DNA of 64,000 nucleotides, taken from Lumbricus rubellus (Eukaryota; Annelida; Clitellata; Crassiclitellata; Lumbricidae). The notes beneath the pieces were generated by a model, which saw only the letters and a program-made list of their open reading frames with translations, did not search any database and was not told the origin of the DNA. Each line of letters starts with the position of its first letter. The stretch's first letter is position 1. Both the position numbers and the translations under genes were made by a program. Below, piece after piece: positions 46,135-57,322 of the stretch. The DNA is taken from assembly GCA_945859605.1 (NCBI GenBank), contig OX243824.1, forward strand, positions 5,869,813 to 5,933,812, in the 5' to 3' direction.

Positions 46135-47340
46135 AACATAACCATCATCACAACCATAGACTTGCAGCTAACCTCGCGACTTCCGAAATCTAACTACCCT
46201 TACAACTATCGTTGACCCGGAATTGTATCGGCACCTTTGTTGATCTGAATGGTGTAATGGGGTTCTGGTTAGCGATTGTGTTTACCGCCTCTTTCCTTCC
46301 TATACTCTCTTTTCCTCCCATACATTCCTAATCGTAAAACGGTCCATTATACACTTGAGTCGAGTCCGTAGTAGTAGCAGAGGAAGATTGAGCGACCAAT
46401 TTGTCATCGCAAACACATTACGTGGATGTGAAAAAGTCATGTAGTGTGGCCGCTCCTCAAGAGTCATGTCTCAACATAGCAGAGACTAGAGTTTGTCTAA
46501 AGTCTAAACCTATGTTTATTTTTTTAAATTTTAGTTTGAGTTTAGCTGAGGGAGGGTATCCCGATGCTATGAGTTTTTCTGAAAAATCACAACCCAACTC
46601 CGGTACAATTATACAATTATAATTATGTAGTTTCCAGTTACGGTACGCGCTATATACGTTAAGCGCCTTCGTGAGGTTATTGTAAGGCGCTATATAAATG
46701 TTCATATACATACATACATTCATACACACTTCGCAACAACTTATTTACACTATACGGCACATTTGAACACAAGAGCAAAACAAAATAATACAATATGATA
46801 ACACCAAACAGAGCAACTACAATGCAATACAGTTACACAGAACTTAAAAATACAATGTGGTCACAATACAATAACAATGCTTAGAATGCTATACAATGAC
46901 AATTATACAATACAAAACAATTACATGTACAATACATTGAAATAAAAACGTCAGATGCATGATTGTCAAACGGGGCCTACTACTAAGCAGCAAACACGAG
47001 TCAGTTCTTTTGAAGTTCCTCCGTGACACAGATAGGCAGACAGACAGCCAGACAGCCAGACAGACAGGCAGGCAGACAGACAGACAGATAAACAGAGTTT
47101 GAAAATAATGAATGGATGGTTATGAACGCCTAATTGATGTTTGACTGATTCAAGTATTCATTGAAGTGATCGCTTGTGTCTGGGCCTCAATTCGGTTGGG
47201 ATGAAAAATCGCTTTGAACTTCTGAGCAGCTAATGACAGACAAAGGCCGTGTTCACTGTTCACTGTTCACACGACATTGTTATCACCCACATCATCATCC
47301 ATCGTCATTTCTGCATTTCAATAAACATAACACTCTAGGA
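46135..47340. other. Noncoding region; LINE/SINE-like tail and AATAC-rich DNA
   Basis: 46,655-46,725 (TTAAGCGCCTTCGTGAGG, AAGGCGCTATATAAATGTTC plus CATACATAC) is an L2-like 3' tail. 46,780-46,940 is rich in ACAATACAAT. A short (CAGA) array lies at 47,030-47,095. Confidence 0.55.
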
Positions 47341-47344
47341 CATT

Positions 47345-47690
47345 CTGCCTGTCTGTCTGCTTGTCTGTCTCCGTGTCTGTCTGTCTCCGTATAATTGTAT
47401 GTTTCTCTCTGTCTGTTTGTTGTTGTGTATCTGTCCGTCTGTTTGTCAGTGTGTGCCTCTGATTCTGCGTGTCTGTGTCTGAATATGTGTCTCTGTGTCT
47501 CTGTCTGTATCGTTCTGTATCTGTGCTTGTATGCCTCGGTATATTTCTGTATGTCTGCCTCTGTGTCAGTCCCTCTGTTTATGTTTCAGTTCGTCTGTGT
47601 ATCCGTACGTAGGTCTCTGTCTGCAGGTGTGTCGGTTTGTGGGTGTGTATCTTTGGGTCTGTTAGTCTTTCTGTGCGTGTCTGTCCATAC
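47345..47690 (+). repeat. Imperfect (CTGT)n array
   Basis: Units TCTGTCTGTCTGCTTG and GTGTCTGTGTCTGAATATG. Confidence 0.9.
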
Positions 47691-47817
47691 ATGTATGTGG
47701 GCATTTTTATCCGCTTGGAAAGTGGTCCAGGGTTGCAGACGCAGATATCCTGGATTGCATGGGCGTTTCCCATTAAAAGATGAACTTGCTAATAAAAAGC
47801 AAATGTTTTGTTATTGT

Positions 47818-47995
47818 TGACGACGACTATGATGACGACTATGATTATGACGACGACGACGACGACGACGACGACTATGACGACGACGGTGATAATGATG
47901 ATGGTGATGATAACGACGATGACGATGACGATGACGATGACTATGACGATGACAATGACGTTGACGACGACTATGATGACTACTATGACGATGCA
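47818..47995 (+). repeat. (GAC/GAT)n triplet array
   Basis: GACGACGACGACGAC with TATGAC interruptions. Confidence 0.95.
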
Positions 47996-47999
47996 AAAT

Positions 48000-48890
48000 A
48001 TGGCTATTGTACATAGGTATGAATTACCTTTAAGGCCGTGAAATTTTATTTGAAAGATTCTTATTTTTGGCCGAGAAAGATATTGGCATAAAACCGTTTG
48101 GGATTACTTTTTATGGCCCTCCCTGTACATGATTGTAGAAGGACGCAAACTTTTTCATTGCAATTACCTCCTATAAGACTTAGTACATAATGAAAATGGT
48201 GCTGAAGAAATAACTAGAGTAGACCTGGTCAGAACAGCATAGAATGAAATAGAACTTATGAAGTAGGTCTACTTGAAGAGCGCTCTTGTCTTTTGAGATA
48301 ATAATTGAGAGTGACGATGTAAACTATAGATAATAATTTTTTATATCAAATTGAGTTAGGAGAAGTTTAGTTTGTCACGAATAGTATGTGAACTCCAATA
48401 AACGGCAACAGAGTGATGTAATCTAGACCAAAATTGTCTACACTCTACACTGTAATATAGAAAAGACCAGGTGAGAAATTTTGGGGAGTTAGGGTTTCAG
48501 CCCCCCGTCTTTCTTAAGGCTCCATCGCTAAGTCTCCTTTACACACCCCAGCTCCATAGTGGATCATAGTCTGACTCCCAACTTATTTTTTTACAATTCT
48601 CGTATACTGGAATTGACCACAATAAAGAACACAATATGACAGGGTAGACTAGACTAGACTACATTGGATTAGAATAGAACATGGTAGACTATTTATACTG
48701 TAGAAAAGACTGTATCAGAATGGACAAGAGTACAATAGACTAGATTAGAAAATATATGAATAAAATAGACCATGACAGAATATTCATTAAATTCACTCAT
48801 TAAGCGAATTTATATAGCGCTTATTCGACTGGACTGCTCACAGAATAGAATACGAGACAATGAAATAGAACAATAGAGATTCCGTTGACT
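48000..48890. other. Putative first intron 5' part, AT-rich
   Basis: It contains degenerate AGACTAGACTACATTGGATT/AGAATAGAACA-type repeats (48,640-48,880) and an L2-like tail in reverse orientation (AATTTATATAGCGCTTATTC, 48,808-48,828). It lies just downstream of the GTAAGT donor at 48,893. Confidence 0.5.
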
Positions 48891-48893
48891 TAC

Positions 48894-48965
48894 CAGAACA
48901 ATCGAAAGGCAGAATCCTACAATCGTGGCCGTCATTGTTCTTTCTTCTCTCATCCTTTCAATCAT
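48894..48965 (-). CDS. Candidate first coding exon with signal-like N-terminus
   Basis: The first ATG downstream of a predicted TATA/initiator promoter opens 24 codons, MIERMREERTMTATIVGFCL then SIVL, and ends precisely at a consensus donor (CTG|GTAAGT, phase 0). The charged start followed by a hydrophobic core TATIVGFCLSIVL is typical of a secretory signal peptide. A second in-frame ATG (48,935-48,933) would give a shorter, more classical signal. The exon is on the same strand as the secreted VWA exons 21 kb downstream, and no other host coding exons were recognised between them, so it may be their first exon (inference). Joining directly to the 27,813 exon would break frame (phase 0 to phase 1), so at least one further exon must exist. 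Confidence 0.6.
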
Positions 48966-49197
48966 CTCGACTCGCTTTCAGTTTCCTCCTCCTAAAAACA
49001 AAAGTCTTTTCTATTCGCGCTTTTCCTCCTTCCACACTTCGAATTCCTCACAACTACGTTCTAGAAAAAACGTTCAAAGATTATGTAGCGCCAAGCGGAA
49101 GCCGTTTCAATGTAACGAAAATCGCTGGTTCTACGTTAGATGTCGCTTCTTGGATGCAGACGTCGTAGCCGTGTTCGTCGTCGTATCGCGTTCTGTT
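48966..49197 (-). other. Predicted 5' UTR of the candidate first exon
   Basis: Between the predicted start site (49,197) and the first ATG (48,965) the minus strand contains no ATG in about 232 nt. That is unusual by chance and typical of a real leader. It is relatively CpG-rich compared with its surroundings. Confidence 0.55.
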
Positions 49198-49230
49198 GAA
49201 GCCGTACACACGCCTCGGCTTTTATACTTC
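49195..49230 (-). promoter_or_regulatory. Predicted core promoter: TATA box and initiator
   Basis: Minus strand GAAGTATAAAAGCCGAGG places TATAAAA at 49,226-49,220. The pyrimidine-type initiator TTCAACAG puts the A at 49,197, about 29 bp downstream of the first T of the box, which is the canonical spacing. Confidence 0.65.
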
Positions 49231-49259
49231 CGGCGAATTAAGTGACGACCGTTAAGCTC

Positions 49260-49590
49260 TGGCTTGCGTTAGCTTTTCGTCCGTGCGTCTGCGTATCTGT
49301 GTGTGCGTCTACGTCTCTCTCTGTACGTCTGTCTCTGTCTCGACCGATTGTTGCGACGTTTATGTTCTGATCACAAACATAGACGATCATATATTATAGG
49401 CTAAATATAGACTGCTTTACTGTTGTGTTACTATATATACATAAGTATACAATTTATTATATATATACACATGTATCTGCATATATATGTAATTATGTAT
49501 ATATAATATAAACTTATTTTGACTTGCTGTATCAACTTGCTACACTTAGGGGCTACTATCCTCGTATAAAAAATGGTCATGTCTCTGGTT
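49260..49590. other. Upstream flank of the promoter
   Basis: A short CTGT-like run at 49,270-49,345 (GTGCGTCTGCGTATCTGTGT) and TATATA tracts at 49,430-49,510. Nothing coding. Confidence 0.5.
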
Positions 49591-50015
49591 GCCTGTCAGC
49601 CTGCCAGTCTGCGTGCCTGTCTGTCTGCCTATCTGTCTGGCTGCCTGTTTGTCTGTCTGTCTGTCTGTCTGCCTGTCAGTGTGTCAGTGTGTCTGTTTGT
49701 CTGCCTGTCCGCCCCTCTGTCTATCTGTTTTACTGTCTGTCTGTCTGTCTGCCTGTCTGTCTGTCTGTATGTTTGTTTGTCTGCCTGCATGCCTGTTTTT
49801 CTGTTTGTCTGGCTGTCTGTCTGCCTGTTTGTCTGTCTGTCTGCCTGCCTGTCAGTCTGTTTGTCTGTCTGTCTGACTGTCCGTCCGTCCGTCCGTCCGC
49901 CTGTCAGCCTGCATGCCTGTCTGTCTGTCTGTCTGTCTGTCTGTGTGTCTGTCTGTTCGTCCGTCCGTCCGTCCGTCTGTCTGTATGTCTGTCCGTCAGT
50001 CCATCCATCTGTCCG
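49590..50015 (+). repeat. (CTGT)n microsatellite with CCTG and CCGT variants
   Basis: About 425 bp of CTGTCTGTCTGCCTGTCTGT-type units. Confidence 0.97.
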
Positions 50016-50289
50016 CAAACACGTGTATCGAATAAGTGATGGCGTTTAGCATAGCGTCATAATCGGTGCCCGGACGATAACCCCAAATATCTATGTAATA
50101 ATTTTGCCATCGTCGATCGCTGTATCTCTGTCTCTTCGCTTCTGTCTGTGTGTCCGTGCATGTGCGTCTGCCTGTTTGTCTGCGTTGCCGTGTCTTTCTT
50201 CGAAATGCTTTCGAAATAATTCTCGTCGATTGGGTCAATAGACTTTTGTATACCTATTGCCGATTGATCACAATGTCTACGTAACTTTT

Positions 50290-50520
50290 CGCCCTCCTTG
50301 GTTGTTTCTACCTCTGTCTCACTGCCTTAGTCTCTGTTTCTGTTTCTGTCTCTGTCTCTCTCTCTCCCTCTTTAACTCTATCGTCTCTGTCTCTGTCTCT
50401 CTTCGTCGCTCCCTCTCCGTCCCTCCCTCTCTCTCTCTCTTTCTTTTTCTATGTCTCTCTCTGTCTCTCTCTCCATCTGTCTGTCTGTCTTTCTGTCTGT
50501 GTGCCTGTCTACAGTTCATT
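50290..50520 (+). repeat. CTCTGT/CTCTCT pyrimidine array
   Basis: TCTGTCTCTGTCTCTCTCTC units ending in CTGTCTGTCTGTC. Confidence 0.9.
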
Positions 50521-50754
50521 TTGCTTTCTCTCAACTGTTACCCTCTTATCGATCTACGTCTGCCTGTGTATTACCACACTTTCTCAGTGTCAGAAAACAT
50601 ACAAACATACAACCAACATACATACATAAATAAATACGCACACACACAAACGCATACATGCACATACATACACGCATACATGCCCCATACACACAAACCC
50701 AGATACATAAATTCTTCCGTGTGTATAATAATAATTATAGTAGATAGGCCTACA

Positions 50755-51035
50755 AGGCCCTACATGTGCTTCGGTATCCTCCGATATATGACTCGGTCGA
50801 CGTAATTGCTCCGAAGCTGCTCCGACGCGATTTCCTAATTCTGTTGTCCTTCGCTTCACCAGGTTTTATACGGCGTGAGAATCGACTGTGGCGGGGGAGG
50901 ATGGGGTGGAGGAGGAGGAGTTGTCGATTGGGGGCGCCACTTGACGCAGCAAACAAGTGCGACGCCCATCGGCGCCTAACGCAACGGATCGGAATGCGGC
51001 TGAACTGGCCGGATTATTAGAGAAGGAGGAGTACC
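50755..51035. other. Local GC/CpG-rich island of unknown role
   Basis: Richer in CG dinucleotides than its surroundings, and open in a plus-strand frame (50,766-51,020) and a minus-strand frame (50,956-50,750). No domain or splice structure recognised. It lies about 1.6-1.8 kb upstream of the predicted promoter, so it could be regulatory or an exon of an unseen gene. Confidence 0.35.
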
Positions 51036-51039
51036 TTAG

Positions 51040-51665
51040 CCTCTTCTCTCTCTGTCCACTGTCTCTGTCTGTGTCTGTCTCTGTCTCACTGTGAGTCTGT
51101 CTGTATCTGTCTCTGTCTCTGTGTGTCTGTGTGTCTGTGTGTCTGTGTGTCTGTGTCTGTGTCTGTGTCTGTGTCTGTCTGTATCTGTTTCTGGCGCTGT
51201 CTCTCTGTCTCTCTGTCTCTCTGTCTCTGTGTCTCTGTGTCTCTGTGTCTCTCTATCTCTCTGTGTCTCTGTCTCTGTGTCTCTGTGTATCTATGTCTCT
51301 GTGTCTCTCTGTCTCTGTGTCTCTCTGTCTCTCTGTCTCTCTGCCTCTTTTGTCTCTGTGTCTCTGTGTCTGTCTGTCTCTGTCTCTGTCTCTGTCTGTC
51401 TGTATCTCTGTCTCTGTGTCTATGTGTCTCTCTGTCTCTCTGCCTCTTTTGTCTCTGTGTCTCTGTGTCTTTGTGTATCTGTGTCTCTGTGTCTCTCTGT
51501 GTCTCTGTGTCTCTGTGTCTCTGTGTCTCTGTGTCTCTGTGTCTCTGTGTCTCTGTGTCTGTCTGCCTTTCTCTCTCCGTCTAAGCTTTTCTGTCTCCTT
51601 ATTTCTGTGTGTCTGTCTCTCTCAGTGTCTCCCACTTTTACTTCTCTGTCTCTCTCGCTCTCTCT
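51040..51665 (+). repeat. CTGTGT/CTCTGTGT array
   Basis: About 620 bp of TCTGTGTCTCTGTGTCTC units. A block of about 110 bp containing CTGCCTCTTTTGTCTCTGTG is repeated at 51,340 and 51,440. Confidence 0.95.
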
Positions 51666-51799
51666 TTGCGTGTGTGTTTGTAAGTATGTATCATTTATTT
51701 ACGCATGTATCGATTCTATGGACTTGTAATAGCGCGTGCTACATAATGACAGTTCAGAGAGGCTCTTCGCGCGAAATATTTGCGAGAAAAATTATATAC

Positions 51800-51856
51800 A
51801 TGTATGTATGTATGTATGTATGTATGTATGTATGTATGTATGTATGTATGTATGTA

Positions 51857-51927
<71 letters not shown>

Positions 51928-52082
51928 ATGTATGTATGTATGTATGTATGTATGTATGTATGTATGTATGTATGTATGTATGTATGTATGTATGTATGTA
52001 TGTATGTATGTATGTATGTATGTATGTATCGATGTATGTATGTATGTATGTATGTATGTATGTATGTATGTATGTATGCATG
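51800..52082 (+). repeat. (TATG)n microsatellite with (TG)n core
   Basis: TATG units interrupted by about 48 bp of (TG)n at 51,862-51,911. A single ATCG variant occurs near 52,030. Confidence 0.98.
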
Positions 52083-52084
52083 AA

Positions 52085-52725
52085 TGTGAATATGCTTTCA
52101 ACGTGTGGATCCGAACGAGCTTGGAATGCCATGCATACCAGAAGTACCGTTGTTTGTGTACTAATCCAGAATATTTCGTCGCTTCACATTGCGTAGGCTT
52201 GTTGCTATGAAATGAAATGTAAATAATTATTCTTGTATTTTGTTCATATGTAATGCATGCGCACATATTGACCTACCTACAGAGAACATATATATGTGTA
52301 TATATATGCATTCGCACGTGCATGGATATATATTGTACATACATAAACATGTATGCATACATGCAATACATAGGCCTACATACATGCATGTGTTCCCATA
52401 CTCCATGCTGGTTCTTCTCACCACGATGTGTAGTACTGTAACAGTATACTGTAGGTGGAGTTTATTGTTTTTCTGCTGTTTCTACTGAAATAATAAAAGA
52501 TTGGAACTATAGGTACATGCACACACATCAATACATTGTCTGTAGACACTCAAAGTAGCCTATTATTATGTGTATGCTCAGCAATGTCCTCTCTGATATG
52601 CAACGCTCGCACATGTAGGGACCACTTATGTATGCTTGTAAGTTGTACGTTTGAATCTATTTGCGTGTTATATACATAATAATATTATGGTGTCCGAGTG
52701 TGTATGTATGCCTGTGTCATTCACA
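52085..52725. other. Noncoding flank
   Basis: TATATG/CATGCA tracts and ordinary sequence. No gene. Confidence 0.5.
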
Positions 52726-52727
52726 TA

Positions 52728-52738
52728 CACAGTACACG
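52728..52738. repeat. Putative target-site duplication CACAGTACACG (left)
   Basis: The identical 11-mer lies at 53,728-53,738, exactly 1,000 bp away, immediately outside the foldback element. Confidence 0.8.
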
Positions 52739-53727
52739 GTAACAGGACAATTACCCCCTGGACAATTACCCCCCGGACAATTACCCCCGGACAATTACCC
52801 CCGGGGAAAATTACCCCCCGGACAATTACCCCCCGGACAACTACCCCCCGTGCCAATTACCCCCCGGACAACTACCCCCCGTACCAATTACCCCCCGGAC
52901 AATTACCCCCCGTGCCAAAAATTAAATCTATATCATGACTGTTAATCGCCTACCTAATTAAATATTTAAATGTTATTGATGAGTTATGACGTTAGTTAGC
53001 ACAATAACTAAGCAAGGTTAAGAGCAACTTCACGAAGATTTGCAAGTTATTGTTAAACTTTAAAAAATACTAAATCAAATCAAATCTAAAAACGGTTCTA
53101 AGCTAATGTGTGAAAAAATGGTTAAAAGTTCAAGAAAACTTCAACGTTTTAAACGCCTGCTTAATAAATTTTTTTAATGTAATTATCGATAGAGTTCTGC
53201 CTATTTTCGTAGCCTACTCAAACGAAACGACACCATTTTGCTAAATTCTTGTATTTCTTCTGTTTCACGTAAAGAAAACCTTCGAAACAACGTTTATCTT
53301 TCCCTCTCTCAGATTTAGAAAATCCATCATGATTAGATATCTAAATTAGGCTAAGTAGACTGTGTGTAAGCTAACTCCGTATTGTATTTAATAAGTATTG
53401 TAGAGTGAGATAGTGAAAAAAGATGGCTATAGGTCTACCACAGTAGGCTCGAAAGTTAGTATAGGATAGACTTAGGCAGCGCTGAACGTCCGACAAATAC
53501 AAAGAGGCTGGTATAATAGATTAACGCGTGAGAGAACAAGCTCCCACTGTGGCACGGGGGGTAATTGTCCGGGGGGTAATTGGTACAGGGGGTAGTTGTC
53601 CGGGGGGTAATTGGCACGGGGGGTAGTTGTCCGGGGGGTAATTGTCCTGGGGGGTAATTGTCCAGGGGGTAATTGTCGGGGGGTAATTGTCCGGGGGTAA
53701 TTTTCCAGGGGGTAATTGCCCTAGAAC
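52739..53727. mobile_element. 989-bp foldback element with tandem-repeat termini
   Basis: The left terminus (52,739-52,917) consists of about ten units of GGACAATTACCCCCC (variants TGCCAATTACC, ACAACTACC). The right terminus (53,549-53,727) is the same array inverted, and both inner borders share CCCCCCGTGCCA. The 630-bp core is AT-rich without coding capacity. Terminal G-T and AGG-CAATTACCCCC match in inverted orientation with a few mismatches. Flanking identical 11-mers support insertion. Long arms and a 9-11-bp duplication would be compatible with a Mutator-like origin, but this is inference. Confidence 0.85.
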
Positions 53728-53739
53728 CACAGTACACGT

Positions 53740-54470
53740 ATTACTGTTTGTGTAACTTATATGTTTTATGTAAATTTCGTTGTACAATGTACAAACATCA
53801 TGCATACAACAAGTGTGAATTGGGTTCAAGGATATATGGATATATGGATTCACGGAATAAGTTAAGAGTTGTTTTGGCCGGAAACGAATACGAAATTGAT
53901 TCCGTAAATCTATTCGGCAGATCTCGTTAAATTGTGAAACAGTTTTCGAAGAGGGGTTAGAGAGTGGGTAAACTATATTGTAGGGATCCTCCGTTAAAAG
54001 AGGCGAGACGATTATTGTTTGTGGGGCTTTTGTTATGGGTAAGACTCTCCCACCCACCCATCTCTCCGGTGTTCTAAATACGGGCCATGTATCTTTCTAA
54101 GTTGCCCTTTCGAAAGAAACTGTAAATAACGACTTCTGTTTTAGCAATATGAGTGTGCACTGAGAGCTTTAACAAGGCGATTTAGCAATGTATCTTTCCA
54201 GTATATGCTTATAGCATCAACTTACAAAGAAAATAATGAATGATTGAAAATCAACATTGCCGCCATTAGCCTCACAATCGCCACCGCAATCATGACCTTG
54301 ATCATCGCAATTACCATGGCAGCCACAATTACCATGAACAGTGAACACCATGACCACCAAAATCACCATGACCGCCAGTATCACTTCGGGTTTGGCTCAT
54401 TTATGGTCACCTGAGTAGTAGGATCATATTCAAATTGTATCACATATCAATCAGGATTGCGCTAGAAAAT
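53740..54470. other. Noncoding
   Basis: It includes imperfect CACCATGACC/CCATGACCACC runs at 54,250-54,385. No gene. Confidence 0.5.
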
Positions 54471-54475
54471 GGGTC

Positions 54476-54563
54476 AACATCACCACTGTCACCACCACCA
54501 CCACCACCACCATCATCATCATCCTCTTCATCATCATCGTCAGCAGCAGCACCACTACCACCA

Positions 54564-54595
<32 letters not shown>

Positions 54596-54792
54596 CTCTT
54601 CATCATCATCGTCAGCAGCAGCACCACTACCACCACCACTACCACCACACCATCACCAACAACAACAGCAACAGCAAACACAACCAGCACCACCAGCACG
54701 GCCATCACCACCAACACACCACCACCACCACCACCCCCACAACAACAAACACTACCAACATCACCACCAACACCAACACCACCCTAAGCCAG
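54476..54792 (+). repeat. (CAC/CAT)n triplet array with internal 70-80-bp duplication
   Basis: The block CACCACCATCATCATCATCC, followed by CTCTTCATCATCATCGTCAG and CAGCAGCACCACTACC, occurs twice (54,509-54,570 and 54,580-54,645). Confidence 0.95.
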
Positions 54793-54939
54793 CCATAGCA
54801 GAACTAGGGCGTGACACTGGAGGATATAGCATGGAGAGAGTTGTTTGTCGTGATGTCAAATAGGATCCCGCCTTGATCCATTGACCCCAGATTTCAGCCG
54901 ATGACGTATACTGTTGCAAAATGTTCTTTTCCCAACCCC

Positions 54940-55010
54940 CCCAGTCTTCTTCTTCCTCCTCTTCTTCTTCCTCCTCCTCTTCTTCTTCTTTTTCTTTTTC
55001 TTCTACGCCT
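54940..55010 (+). repeat. (CTT/CCT)n array
   Basis: TCTTCTTCCTCCTCTTCTTC units. Confidence 0.95.
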
Positions 55011-55164
55011 TTACCCTAAATAGCCATCCTCTATCGTGCGATGAACTTAAAGTCCTCGGCGGCATCCACGCTGTTTTGAGAGATAGGGTTAACCGAAACA
55101 CACCCGTGCTTCATAGATGACGATAGAGACAACGTTTGTACCCTTTGACACATGACCGCTCATC

Positions 55165-55665
55165 TCTCCACCGGGAGTCCACCCATTCATCCATTTACCC
55201 ATTTATCCATCTATCAACCCCGTTCAATCTTCCGTCTCTTATCCATACGCCCATCAATCAATTCATCCTTGCACCAACTCATCCTTCCTCGTTTATGCAC
55301 CAACCCAAACGCCCACCACCAACCCCTCATCAATTTATCCATCCATCTTTCCATTCATCCATCCATTCATCCATAGATCCATTCATCGATCCATCCATTC
55401 ATTCATCCATCCATTCATCCATCCATCTATCCATCCATATATTCATACATCCATACATACATACATTCATCCATCTATCCATACATCCAACCATCCAAAC
55501 ATCCATCAAACCATCCTTCCGTCCGTCCCTTCATACACCTATCTACCCACCCACCCACCCACCCACCATCACCCATCCATTCATTCATCCATCCACCTCC
55601 CAACATCCACCCGTAAATCCACCCATAGTTACCCACCCATCACCAACCCATCTATCATCCACCGA
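55165..55665 (+). repeat. (ATCC)n microsatellite, imperfect
   Basis: CATCCATCCATTCATCCATC units, about 500 bp. Confidence 0.95.
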
Positions 55666-55845
55666 TCCAGCCTCACCCCTACACCTCTACCCCTCCCTGT
55701 ACCTTTACCCTATTTTTAATCTATCCCAATCCTTCGCAACCACTTAACCTCTATTTAGATAACCGCACTCAGCAGATCTCTCGCCGACAAAGTTATACTC
55801 TCTTAAAAACAACTCTTTCCACCCTTCCAATCGAATAACTCCAAG

Positions 55846-56040
55846 CAGGGCTGTTTTAAAGGAATTTTTAGAACTGCACAACTCCTTCTTTTCCGTCCCA
55901 TCCTCCATGGTAAATTACTTCCAATCGGTGGACAATGACCATTTTTTGCTAGTTTTAACTGTACAAAAGTGCTTCTACAACTGCACAAATCCATTTAAAA
56001 CTGCACATTTTGTGTACAACTGCGCGTTAAAAAAGCCCTA
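55846..56040 (+). mobile_element. hAT-type MITE, copy 2
   Basis: About 195 bp, clearly homologous to 39,740-39,946 along its length. The ends are CAGGGCTGTTTTAAAGG and TTAAAAAAGCCCTA. Flanks ACTCCAAG and GTTCCAAG agree at 6 of 8 positions. Confidence 0.8.
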
Positions 56041-56044
56041 GTTC

Positions 56045-57110
56045 CAAGGTCGGCTGCATGAACACCTACTTTCGGGAAGAAAAATATTCAATGCATGTGC
56101 ATAATTCTCCCACGTCTCTCCCTCTTTGACCTCGTTTGACCTCCACTCCTTCCTCTGACTAATCGCAGCAGACGAAGTGGAGGAGACAATCGGCGATGAG
56201 AGAAAAAGTTGAAGTGGTGAGTTATAATGGAGACATGCTAATCAGAACAGCATGATGAGGAAAATGAACGAGGGAGAAAAATTCCACGATAAATAAAACT
56301 GAATGGTGCGAAAATTTGGAAGACGAAGAAAGTTTCACGATAAAAGAGATTTAGAAGAACATGCATGCAAACTGAATGATAAATAACATCGATTGAAAAA
56401 GAAAACTATGCGATGAAGATTATTGAATGATAAAGATGTAGATTATTGAATGATATATATGACGATTATTGAATGATAAAGATGTACATGTATATTATTG
56501 GATGATAAAGATGAAGATTGTTGGATGAGAAAGATGAAGACTATTACATCTAGATGACAAAGATGGAGATTATTGGATGACATACAGAAAAATTATACAG
56601 ATGAACAGATGTCAGACTAGATGATCTAGAGATTCTAGACTGAAAGACGAAAAGCATTATTTTAAAAAGACTAGACGTGAAAATAGATTCGTAAAGAAAC
56701 GAGATGAAAGAAAACTGCATACAAAATTGATAATAAACAAAACTGAGTGGTAAAAATAAACCGATAAACATGGAGAAGACAGAACTTTTAAAAACAGTAG
56801 TCAATCCAGCCTGGGCAAAAATAGAATCCAAACTGTAAAGGGTTGAGCGAGAACAATAAACGGTTTGGACACGAACACCCTGGTTATTCAGTCTGAAAGA
56901 ATGACAAGCGGTCCTGAAACACCCTTCTGTTCCAAATCATCTTTTCAGTGCGTTATAATTCTAACGACATCTGACGGCAGAGAGGAATGCTTGGGATCCA
57001 CCTTAGTACTGAATTGGAAAAGAAGAAGTTTTCAGTTAACCTCCGTTTGCAAGAACTATTCTGTCATTACTTTATGACTCATGTGGTATGACTCCTTTTG
57101 ACCTCGTTGG
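56045..57110. other. Purine/AT-rich noncoding DNA with a degenerate GATG repeat
   Basis: 56,410-56,580 contains about six diverged copies of ATTGAATGATAAAGATGAAG. No gene recognised on either strand. Confidence 0.6.
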
Positions 57111-57114
57111 TCTA

Positions 57115-57322
57115 TTCCACATTGTAACGCAGCTGGTTGGTTAGACCACCTGCCTTGCAATGCGAAGAGTATACGCGGGTTCAATGCCCTTCGGCTATTA
57201 TTTATAGCGCAGATACCTTGAGAACGTCCTTCTCTTAGTGTGACTTACACTTAACACATACTCAGCGCCATCGATTGAAGCTTCGTCATTACATAATGGC
57301 GCTTAATAAATGCATAATAGTG
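57115..57322 (+). mobile_element. tRNA-derived SINE family D, copy 1
   Basis: AACGCAGCTGGTTGGTTAGA, GCGGGTTCAATGCCC (B box-like), ACCTTGAGAACGTCCTTCTC, and the tail CAGCGCCATCGATTGAAGC, ATAATGGCGCTTAATAAATG. Confidence 0.75.

Larger units (their letters stand above)
24885..49197 (-). other. Possible transcription unit of the VWA protein gene
   Basis: Hypothesis joining the promoter and signal exon at 49.2-48.9 kb to the VWA exons at 27.8-24.9 kb. In favour: same strand, secreted character at both ends, and no other gene recognised between them. Against: the phase mismatch requires an unseen exon, and the distance is about 21 kb of mostly simple repeats. Confidence 0.35.

Noticed and set aside
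45650..46141. Poly-Ile/poly-Met open frames
   Set aside because: They are translations of the (ATC)n array.
52739..52917. PPGQLPPDNY-like repetitive protein, or a G-quadruplex/i-motif array
   Set aside because: The peptide is a by-product of the 15-bp terminal repeat with no start or gene context. The C-runs are separated by about ten bases, longer than favoured quadruplex loops.
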